NCBI RefSeq assembly: GCF_001724815.1
Contig: NZ_MEDO01000012.1
Location: 1 to 64,000, forward strand
DNA length: 64,000 nt
Source: Arenimonas sp. SCN 70-307
GTDB taxonomy: Bacteria; Pseudomonadota; Gammaproteobacteria; Xanthomonadales; Xanthomonadaceae
Direction of reading: 5' to 3'
Made by a program: the position numbers and the translations under genes. The notes under the pieces were generated by a model, which worked only from the letters and a program-made list of their open reading frames with translations, had not been told where the DNA came from and did not search any database. The stretch's first letter is position 1; every line of letters starts with the position of its first letter. Below are positions 1-5,850 of the stretch, piece after piece.

Positions 1-57
1 CTTGCCGAGCTTGATATAGAGCCGAACGGCACGTAGCCGATCCTCGTATGAATACAT
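1..57 (-). CDS. IS3-family transposase OrfA, N-terminal 19 residues (partial)
   Basis: The minus strand from 57 reads MYSYEDRLRAVRLYIKLGK before running off the window. This is the characteristic start of the helix-turn-helix OrfA protein of IS3-family transposases, which binds the element's terminal repeats. An AAGGAG ribosome binding site at 64-69 sits six bases before the ATG. The rest of OrfA and the catalytic OrfB should lie to the left. Too little is visible to say whether the element is intact or which subgroup it belongs to. Confidence 0.7.
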   Translation of the reverse strand, partial: MYSYEDRLRAVRLYIKLGK

Positions 58-138
58 GAACTACTCCTTCAAGTAGTCCAAGAAATCGTCCGCACCCCCA
101 ACCCGCGTTTGCTGGTCAATTTTCAACGCGCCTCAACA
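1..138 (-). mobile_element. IS3-type insertion sequence, one end only
   Basis: The window opens inside an insertion sequence read on the minus strand. It holds the first codons of an OrfA-type transposase, its ribosome binding site, and an outer end that probably lies near 138. The stretch 111-138, read outward on the plus strand, ends in CA, as IS3-family termini do. The matching inverted repeat lies outside the window, so the exact boundary is inferred. Confidence 0.5.
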
Positions 139-275
139 CTGTAATCCTTTCCTCGACGCCTGGCCCTCGAGCGTTCCAAAAGACCATAAATACCTAATCC
201 CACACGGCGTGTCCGCAACAAACCCTAGAGGTCGTTGCGTGAGATATGGTGACCAAGGGGTCACTAGGGGGCCTT

Positions 276-647
276 ATGAGACTTTTTCTCAGTTCAGCGG
301 CAATGGTTGCCGCCTTCTTGGTCTTGCCATCAGAGCAGGCGATCGCACACAGCGGGGGCCTGAATTCGGAGGGCTGCCACAACAACAGGAAAACAGGCGA
401 GTACCACTGCCACCGCAGCCCTGCGCCCAGACCTACAGGCGCGGGGAGTCCGGCACCTGCGAACACGGCATTCGGCGGCACGAACAACCAACCGTCCAAC
501 CGACAAACGTCCGGCCGCGCATTCCGAAACTGCGACGAGGCAAGAGCCGCTGGCGCAGCCCCGGTGAGACGCGGCGAACCAGGCTATGGGCCACACCTAG
601 ATCGAGACAACGATGGCGTAGGGTGCGAGCCCTACCGCAGAAGGTAG
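276..647 (+). CDS. Secreted YHYH/Excalibur-domain protein
   Basis: This 123-residue protein starts with a signal peptide (residues 1-24, ending in AIA before HSGG). Next is a YHYH-like Cys/His segment (about 25-46, with HSGG, CHNN and YHCH). A Pro/Gly/Asn-rich linker follows. The C-terminal Excalibur module (about 83-120) carries the calcium-loop signature DRDNDGVGCE. Excalibur domains are extracellular calcium-binding modules, so a secreted, metal-binding, envelope-related role is likely; no enzyme activity can be read. I chose the ATG at 276 because it begins the signal peptide and follows an AGGGGG stretch. An in-frame ATG at 246 would add ten residues ahead of the signal. It lies in the low-GC island beside the insertion sequence. 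Confidence 0.7.
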   Translation: MRLFLSSAAMVAAFLVLPSEQAIAHSGGLNSEGCHNNRKTGEYHCHRSPAPRPTGAGSPAPANTAFGGTNNQPSNRQTSGRAFRNCDEARAAGAAPVRRGEPGYGPHLDRDNDGVGCEPYRRR

Positions 648-749
648 GCATTCTCCCGGGACCTCCCTTCCCTGAATCGTACTGGACCGGAAAATGCGGG
701 AAGGTCAATGTCACCCAAGCAGCATTCCCACCAGTACCTAGGAGCAATT

Positions 750-1121
750 ATGTCAACCAAGAAGACCGTATTCGTTGCTTTCGCCATTGAAGATGAAAGG
801 TCGAGGGATTTCTTGAAGGGTCAGTCGCTGCTGACGAAATCACCCTTCGAGTATGTGGACATGTCCGTTAAGGAGCCCTACGACAAAGACTGGAAGGAGC
901 GCGTGAGGACGCGAATTAAGCGATCAGATGGAGTTATTGCACTGGTCAGCAAGAACTCCCTCAAGTCCTCCGGGCAGAAGTGGGAAATTGAATGCGCGCG
1001 CGAGGAAGGGAAGAAGATCTTGGGAGTCTGGGCTTACACTGACGACCGAACGACTATTGATGGAATCCGCACCGTCACTTGGACGTGGGCGAACATCCAG
1101 AACTTTATTGACAGCCTTTGA
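750..1121 (+). CDS. ThsB-like TIR-domain protein (Thoeris-type sensor/NADase)
   Basis: At 123 residues the protein is a single small TIR-like domain of the ThsB/MTH538 type. The first beta strand is [13 protein letters not shown] (about 4-16). Near 60-69 is the [10 protein letters not shown] strand, followed by KWEIECA (77-83), where E79 or E81 would be the catalytic glutamate of an NAD-consuming TIR. In Thoeris defence such proteins sense phage and make a cyclic ADP-ribose isomer that activates a partner effector. The caspase-like gene begins 17 bases downstream, so the two are probably co-transcribed. The ATG at 750 begins the domain; an upstream in-frame start at 708 would add 14 residues with no conserved look. 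NADase activity is inferred from the family. Confidence 0.78.
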   Translation: MSTKKTVFVAFAIEDERSRDFLKGQSLLTKSPFEYVDMSVKEPYDKDWKERVRTRIKRSDGVIALVSKNSLKSSGQKWEIECAREEGKKILGVWAYTDDRTTIDGIRTVTWTWANIQNFIDSL

Positions 1122-1138
1122 TACGCCGGGGACAACGC

Positions 1139-2110
1139 ATGAGAAAGGCACTAGTCATAGGAATCAACTACTACGAGAAGCTCTCTGAGCTCTTCGGGTG
1201 CGTTAATGACGCGCACGAGGTTAAAAGTGTTCTGGAGAGGCACTCAGACGGCAGTGTGAACTTCTCCGTGCTGACGATGATTGCGAGCAACAGGGCCACA
1301 GCTGTCACTCGAGCAACAATGAAGGACAAAATTATCGAGCTGTTTGCCGGAGACAGCGACATTGCACTCCTCTACTTCGCAGGGCACGGCCACATCGAGG
1401 CAACTGGCGGCTATCTTTGTGGAAGCGATTGCGAGCGAGGTGACGATGGCCTTTCATTAGCAGAAGTAATAGCGATCGCCAACAAATCAAAGTCAAGAAA
1501 CAAGGTCGTTATTCTCGATAGCTGCTTCTCCGGTATTGCGGGAACTGGCGCAGATCAGCAAACGGCCGAACTTTCAGAAGGACTAACTATACTGACGGCA
1601 TCGACGAAGGATCAGTACGCATCGGAGGTCAATAACAGCGGTGTGTTTACTGAGCTCTTGGTCGACGCCCTCAACGGAGCAGCCGCAAACCTTGTCGGGG
1701 ACGTCACACCCGGCAGTGTGTACGCACACATTGATCAATCCTTGGGCCCGTGGAAACAGCGCCCCATCTTCCGAACAAACGTGAAGTCATTTGTGTCACT
1801 TCGAAAGACGACGCCGCCGATTGATATTGCTGATCTGAAAGCAATTCCAAAGCTTTTCCCAACCCCTGGCTTTGAATTCCCTCTTGACCCCAGCTTCGAG
1901 CCTGAGATGGCTGGCCGACCACAAGGAGCACAACACCCCAAGAAGGAGAACACCGAGGTCTTTGCCAGACTGCAGCGACTGAATCGCGTGAACCTTCTCA
2001 GGCCAGTTGATGCCACCCACATGTGGAATGCGGCAATGGAGAGCAAGCCATGCAAACTGACCGTTCTCGGTGAACATTACCGGCGACTGGCTGAGCAAGA
2101 GCTCATTTAG
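1139..2110 (+). CDS. Caspase-like protease (peptidase C14 family), probable TIR-activated effector
   Basis: The 323-residue protein opens with the usual metacaspase strand [12 protein letters not shown]. It carries the catalytic dyad: His83 in YFAGHGH and Cys129 in ILDSCFSG. The p20/p10-like fold fills about residues 1-225. Residues 230-323 form a separate C-terminal region, perhaps for ligand sensing or substrate choice, that I do not recognise. Caspase-like proteases next to a TIR gene are the effectors of type IV Thoeris, in which the TIR product switches on the protease and the infected cell is killed. A TTG at 1118 overlapping the TIR stop could also start the gene, but the ATG at 1139 fits the domain edge. 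There is no signal peptide, so it is cytoplasmic. Confidence 0.8.
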   Translation: MRKALVIGINYYEKLSELFGCVNDAHEVKSVLERHSDGSVNFSVLTMIASNRATAVTRATMKDKIIELFAGDSDIALLYFAGHGHIEATGGYLCGSDCERGDDGLSLAEVIAIANKSKSRNKVVILDSCFSGIAGTGADQQTAELSEGLTILTASTKDQYASEVNNSGVFTELLVDALNGAAANLVGDVTPGSVYAHIDQSLGPWKQRPIFRTNVKSFVSLRKTTPPIDIADLKAIPKLFPTPGFEFPLDPSFEPEMAGRPQGAQHPKKENTEVFARLQRLNRVNLLRPVDATHMWNAAMESKPCKLTVLGEHYRRLAEQELI

Positions 2111-2130
2111 AATTATTTGGAGACGTAGCA

Positions 2131-2763
2131 TTGACCGAAAACTACATAGTCGAAACTAGGCTCTCCAAGACTCTTGAAGCGATCCATGCTGCACGCCGCG
2201 ACTTTGACATCGCTAAACAGATGATCGAGGGGGTACTCGAAGTAGATGCTGTCGACATCAACTCAAATCTTGAAGAGGCAGCTTGGACAACGGCTGTAAT
2301 TCGCTACACACGCGGCTGGAAGCTTCTGGGGTACCCCGCATCTATTCGCGCCGAGGTTCTCCGCAACCTAAATGACTCTCAGCGCGACGTCCACGCACAA
2401 ATCCTAACAATTCGAGACGCAATGTATGCCCATCATCTCGGCGTAGGCACGGGATACAGCGTAACGGCGAAAGTAGGTCCCGATTCGACAGGACTTCCGC
2501 AATTGTGGGGCGTTGGGATCCAGAGCCATCGAGTTGCCTCTCCGGGACTTGATGACGCCGCGAGGTTTCTAGAGCTCCTGACGATTACATCCAGAGTCTT
2601 CCTCGCACATGAGAATCGAACTAGCGAACTGCTGTGGGTCGAGCTTCTCGCTCTTGACCCGTCAGAGTGGATACGACTTGGACCCTACAAACCGGAATTG
2701 AACTATGGAGAAAGCTCACGTATCTATCGTCGGGAGAAAAGAAAGCGCACTCCTAAAGAATGA
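2131..2763 (+). CDS. Uncharacterised third cassette protein with HEPN-like R-X5-H motif
   Basis: The product has 210 residues, is mostly helical in appearance, and has no signal peptide or membrane segment. I do not recognise the family. A striking stretch, IRDAMYAHH (R95 to H101/H102), fits the R-X4-6-H motif of HEPN ribonucleases and resembles AbiU2-like proteins, where an R...AH motif follows a long helix. The C terminus is very basic (about 196-210). The start is a TTG at 2131, supported by GGAG at 2119-2122 with eight bases of spacing. It follows the caspase gene by 20 bases, so it probably belongs to the same transcript. It could be a toxin, a regulator of the protease, or a protease substrate. 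The HEPN assignment rests on one motif. Confidence 0.6.
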   Translation: MTENYIVETRLSKTLEAIHAARRDFDIAKQMIEGVLEVDAVDINSNLEEAAWTTAVIRYTRGWKLLGYPASIRAEVLRNLNDSQRDVHAQILTIRDAMYAHHLGVGTGYSVTAKVGPDSTGLPQLWGVGIQSHRVASPGLDDAARFLELLTITSRVFLAHENRTSELLWVELLALDPSEWIRLGPYKPELNYGESSRIYRREKRKRTPKE

Positions 2764-2831
2764 TGGGCCTATCCTTTCATGCCTTTCTGGAACTCAGTGA
2801 AACTCACCTGACGCGCAAGTGACCCGAGGCA

Positions 2832-2851
2832 AAGCGCCGTAAGTGGCTGTT
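2832..2851 (+). repeat. 20-bp direct repeat, copy 1 (element-end remnant)
   Basis: These 20 bases recur exactly at 4005-4024. Here they sit in a 13-codon open stretch reading PEAKRRKWLFDAAGF and ending at a TAG. This looks like the detached C-terminal tail of a protein rather than a gene. The other copy lies beside the tRNA scar, which suggests repeated use of one integration end. The rest of 2764-3045 holds nothing else I can support. Confidence 0.55.
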
Positions 2852-3045
2852 CGACGCCGCCGGTTTTTAGTAGCGGTCCGATTTGGAGTCCAATCCCACC
2901 AGCCCAGGAGATTGGACGTGAAGTGGCTGATTGCTCTGTCAGGAGTATTCAAGCCACACTGGATGGTCTTGGCGGCCTCATCGCGCTCGCTTTCCCGAAG
3001 TGCACTGAGCGCTAACGCTGGCTTGAGCAATAGGCATTTCCATCA

Positions 3046-3660
3046 ATGAAATCGTTTCTGACGATCTCAATTGTCGCCTCTTTCCTCGCACTGCTGTTCT
3101 CGGCAGTTACCGCGAAGCGCGGAGAGTCATTCTCGTCGAGATTCCTAACTGCTGTTTTCTGGGCGATAAGCGTGTCGGCCTTCATCGCAGTTAGCCAGGA
3201 GTTGGCGCAGCTACTTGAACTGAGCAGAAAGGACTCAGGCTACGCACGCGGGCGATTAGTTCCTTCCCCATTTTCTTTCTTTGTGGTGACTGCAACGGCA
3301 TCCCAGACCTACACCCTATGGCGACTGAGAAACTGGCTTCGGAAAACTGGAGAGGATTCGGAGCGTGAGCAACCTGATGCCCGCGCAAAAGAGGATTCGT
3401 CACCACACGCAGAAGCGAATCCGTCACACCCCCACCCAGGAGCGCGTTCAACGCAACCAATTGAAGCCGAACCCTGCCCAACCGAATTGATGCATCGCAA
3501 GTTCAACCCTGGCGGGCTCACAATTTTCCTGTTGTGCGCTTCTGGGCTCAACGCTTACGGGAGCTTCGACGTTTATGACAAGAGCCCCGGCGGGGCAATA
3601 ATTTTTCTTGTCATTTCGATTGGCTGCCTCGTTGGGGCTGTTGGCTCGTCGATTCGCTAG
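3046..3660 (+). CDS. Hypothetical inner-membrane protein
   Basis: I do not recognise this 204-residue protein. The N-terminal half has two hydrophobic helices (about 4-24 and 33-54) and a possible third around 76-92. A polar, Pro/Glu/Ser/His-rich cytoplasmic stretch spans about 100-148. Two more hydrophobic helices follow (about 157-172 and 182-200). The body is low in GC like the rest of the island, and its ATG directly follows an untranslated gap after the defence-like cassette. It may be unrelated cargo or a membrane partner; nothing in the sequence decides. Confidence 0.5.
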   Translation: MKSFLTISIVASFLALLFSAVTAKRGESFSSRFLTAVFWAISVSAFIAVSQELAQLLELSRKDSGYARGRLVPSPFSFFVVTATASQTYTLWRLRNWLRKTGEDSEREQPDARAKEDSSPHAEANPSHPHPGARSTQPIEAEPCPTELMHRKFNPGGLTIFLLCASGLNAYGSFDVYDKSPGGAIIFLVISIGCLVGAVGSSIR

Positions 3661-3728
3661 CTCCAGTCGGGTGCCCGACCCCCGGCTTTCAGGGCCTGTA
3701 GCTTATGAGCTGATTAGTGGCCAGACGT

Positions 3729-3923
3729 TCATTTCCAAAGCTTGAAAAATCCTATGAAGGCAGCGATCGACCCCAGCCCAAATAGCAGGGCGATCAACGC
3801 GTCACCCCAGTCGGTCCTACCCCTGTAGCCGTTTGCCCCCTCACCAAAATAGAGTGCGGCAAGCGCGCAACCCAAACCAACCGAAAACAGTACCCAGCGT
3901 TTGGCTGAACTAGTGGAATGCAT
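3729..3923 (-). CDS. Small two-helix membrane protein
   Basis: The 64-residue product has two hydrophobic helices (about 9-26 and 42-60) joined by a short polar loop with GYRGRTDWGD, and a lysine-containing end (FFKLWK). I do not recognise it. It is encoded opposite to the other island genes and ends 68 bases from the stop of the preceding membrane protein gene, so the two converge. Coding status rests on the clean membrane topology and the ATG. Small size leaves doubt. Confidence 0.45.
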   Translation of the reverse strand: MHSTSSAKRWVLFSVGLGCALAALYFGEGANGYRGRTDWGDALIALLFGLGSIAAFIGFFKLWK

Positions 3924-4004
3924 GTCAGTGCCACCGCCCTGGAGGTGCCGCGAGTCGCGACGACGATTGAGTCAAAATACATCAGCACCACTCCAAAAGC
4001 TGGC

Positions 4005-4024
4005 AAGCGCCGTAAGTGGCTGTT
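4005..4024 (+). repeat. 20-bp direct repeat, copy 2, next to the tRNA scar
   Basis: This is identical to 2832-2851. Here it lies in a 43-codon open frame from an ATG at 3918 to a TGA at 4047-4049. The frame reads KRRKWLF then MLDFRPV and runs into the tRNA-Phe fragment. The arrangement resembles the 3' end of an integrase gene abutting its attachment site. No integrase body is left here. Confidence 0.5.
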
Positions 4025-4045
4025 TATGTTAGATTTCCGGCCAGT

Positions 4046-4090
4046 TTGAAAATCCCCGTGTCGGGGGTTCGATTCCCTCCCCGGCCACCA
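4046..4090 (+). other. 3' fragment of tRNA-Phe (GAA): attachment-site scar at island edge
   Basis: From the anticodon loop (TTGAAAA, 4046-4052) to the CCA (4088-4090) the sequence is a good 3' half of tRNA-Phe. It has the 3' anticodon strand, a T arm with TTCGATT at 4069-4075, and the acceptor strand CCCGGCC at 4080-4086. The 5' half is missing: no D arm or 5' acceptor precedes it. Tyrosine-recombinase elements that integrate in tRNA genes leave exactly this kind of duplicate. It marks the change from island to core chromosome, and GC rises sharply right after it. Confidence 0.72.
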
Positions 4091-4170
4091 TCCCAAAAGC
4101 CACGCCCCGCCTGGGTTCCAGCCCTGCGGGGCGTTTCGCTTTATGGCGCCGGAACTTCTATCCTGCGCGG

Positions 4171-4836
4171 GTGACGACCCACGCCGACCAGATACGCCGC
4201 GACGGCTACGCCCTGCTCCGCCAGGCCATTCCCGCCGACTGGCTGGACGAACTGCGCGCGGCGTTCGACGCCAACGTAGTGCCTTCGGAGCGCTGGCCGG
4301 TGCCGCGCGGCCGCGACTGGCGGCACGCCATGCTCGACCTCGAGCCGCGGGTGCAGGCCGTTTGCCGGCTGCCGGTGCTGCTGGCGGCCGTGGGCGCCCT
4401 GGTGGGCGAGCGCTTCTTCCTCGGCCAGGTCGAGGGCCGCGAACCCCTGCCCGGCGGCGGCATGCAGGGCCTGCACCGCGACCTGTCGTCGCTGCGCCCC
4501 GGCGACACCGTCAGCGCGCTCGCCTTCTTCGACGACTACGGCCCCGCCAACGGCGCCACGCGCCTGGTGCCCGCCAGCCACCGGCCCGCGCCGGGTGAGG
4601 CGCCGCCGTCGGACGCCGACGAACCCCGCGCGCTGCAAATCGAAGGCCGCGCCGGCGACATCCTCGTGTTCGACGCCGACCTCGTGCATGCGGGCAGCCT
4701 CAACACCGGCGGCGGCCGGCGGCGCTCGATCCTGATGGGTTTCTTCGCCGAGTCTCTGTACGATGCGCTCGCGGCCACCGCCGGCCTGCGCAATGTCCGC
4801 ATGGACACCCGCGAAAGGTTCGAGCCCACGCCATGA
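4171..4836 (+). CDS. Phytanoyl-CoA dioxygenase (PhyH) family protein
   Basis: This 221-residue protein is a cupin-fold Fe(II)/2-oxoglutarate dioxygenase. The iron ligands are visible as HRD (His102, Asp104) and a distal His173 in LVHAGSLN. The arginine-rich GGGRRRSI that follows (about 181-187) probably holds the 2-oxoglutarate carboxylate. The substrate cannot be told; bacterial PhyH members act on many small metabolites. The start is GTG at 4171, and the stop overlaps the next gene by four bases (ATGA), so the two are translationally coupled. It is the first core gene after the island edge. Confidence 0.78.
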   Translation: MTTHADQIRRDGYALLRQAIPADWLDELRAAFDANVVPSERWPVPRGRDWRHAMLDLEPRVQAVCRLPVLLAAVGALVGERFFLGQVEGREPLPGGGMQGLHRDLSSLRPGDTVSALAFFDDYGPANGATRLVPASHRPAPGEAPPSDADEPRALQIEGRAGDILVFDADLVHAGSLNTGGGRRRSILMGFFAESLYDALAATAGLRNVRMDTRERFEPTP

Positions 4837-5186
4837 CGCCCCGCAAGAAAGCCACCGTTCCCGCCGACCGCCTTGGCGAACCGCACGCGCAGCTGCGTGG
4901 CGCCGACGGAAAGCTGCTCGGCGGCATCGTGCTCAAGGACGGCAAGTGGGTGCTTGGCCTGGGCGGCCGCATCGTCGGCGAGTCCGACAGCGCCGCGCAC
5001 GTGCTGGCCATCCTCAAGCGCGCCGCCGCGCTGGCCCGCGCCGAGGGCCGCGAGGTCGACCTGGTGTTCTCCGCCCCGCTGCGCGCCGCCGCGCACAAGG
5101 AAGCCGAGGCCGAGGGCCTGGACTTCGACGCCTTCCAGGCGCGCCTGGTCGCGCAGATGGACGCGGCGGGGAAAGCTGAACCCTGA
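4833..5186 (+). CDS. Conserved-looking hypothetical protein coupled to the dioxygenase
   Basis: A 117-residue soluble protein without signal peptide or membrane segment. It has a short beta-rich middle (LRGADGKLLGGIVLKDGKWVL region, about 21-45) and helical, Ala/Glu-rich sequence from about 54 to the end. I do not recognise it. The ATG overlaps the stop of the PhyH gene, suggesting coordinated synthesis. Third-position GC matches its neighbours, which supports a real gene. Confidence 0.6.
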   Translation: MTPRKKATVPADRLGEPHAQLRGADGKLLGGIVLKDGKWVLGLGGRIVGESDSAAHVLAILKRAAALARAEGREVDLVFSAPLRAAAHKEAEAEGLDFDAFQARLVAQMDAAGKAEP

Positions 5187-5256
5187 GGCCTTCGATTCAC
5201 GAAGCATGAAGGTCGCGGCTGTTCCACTCGGACCACGACCACCGCGGGAGCCCGCC

Positions 5257-5790
5257 ATGTTCCGCAGCCTGTTCGCCCTGATCCTGCTCGCCGGCGCCAG
5301 CGCCGCCGCCGAACCGCTGCAACCCGTCCCCGAGCTCGACATCAACCGCTATTCGGGCACGTGGTACGAAATCGCGCGACTGCCCAACCGCTTCGAAGAC
5401 CAGTGCGTGGGCGACATCACCGCCACCTACACGCCGCTGCAGAGCGGCCGCGTCCGCGTGGTGAACGCCTGCCGCAACGCCAAGGGCGAGATGGAGGCCG
5501 TGGACGGCCAGGCCCGCCGCCAGGACGACCACCCGGCCAAGCTCGAGGTACGCTTCGCCCCGGCCTGGCTGGGCTGGCTGCCCTTCGTCTGGGCCGATTA
5601 CTGGGTGGTGGCGCTGGACGAGGACTACCGCTGGGCCATCGTCGGCGAGCCCGACCGCAAATACCTGTGGTTCCTGGCCCGCGACCGCGCCGTCGACCAG
5701 GCCACCTTCGACGAACTCAAGGCCCGCGCCACCGCCCTGGGCTTCGAGCTCGACAAGCTCGTGGTCGTGACCGCACCCACCACCGATTGA
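5257..5790 (+). CDS. blc: Bacterial lipocalin (Blc-like)
   Basis: The 177-residue product has a cleaved signal peptide (MFRSLFALILLAGASAAAE) and the lipocalin signature early in the mature part: NRYSGTWYEIARLPNRFE (about 29-46). Further lipocalin blocks follow, including YWVVALDEDYRWAIVGEP (about 112-129) and LWFLAR. It lacks a lipobox cysteine, so it is probably periplasmic rather than lipid-anchored like E. coli Blc. Blc proteins bind fatty acids or lysophospholipids and are tied to envelope stress. An earlier in-frame open stretch exists, but the ATG at 5257 is the one that starts the signal peptide. Confidence 0.85.
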   Translation: MFRSLFALILLAGASAAAEPLQPVPELDINRYSGTWYEIARLPNRFEDQCVGDITATYTPLQSGRVRVVNACRNAKGEMEAVDGQARRQDDHPAKLEVRFAPAWLGWLPFVWADYWVVALDEDYRWAIVGEPDRKYLWFLARDRAVDQATFDELKARATALGFELDKLVVVTAPTTD

Positions 5791-5819
5791 AAAAAAGGCG
5801 GCCCGTCATGCGGGCCGCC
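5790..5819 (-). terminator. Rho-independent terminator of the S8 protease gene
   Basis: A 9-bp GC-rich stem (5797-5805 with 5811-5819) has a five-base loop and is followed on the minus strand by a run of seven T residues. It lies between two convergent genes and works best for the minus-strand protease. Confidence 0.8.
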
Positions 5820-5850
5820 GGAATGAACCCTGTCGGGCCCAGGGGACGGA

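Noticed and set aside
2843-3049. 68-codon plus-strand frame between the defence-like cassette and the membrane protein gene
   Set aside because: No ribosome binding site, Arg-rich start, overlaps the following gene start, and looks like degraded element-end sequence.
4020-4090. Complete tRNA gene at the island edge
   Set aside because: Only the 3' half from the anticodon loop is present; no D arm or 5' acceptor strand precedes it, so it is a scar.
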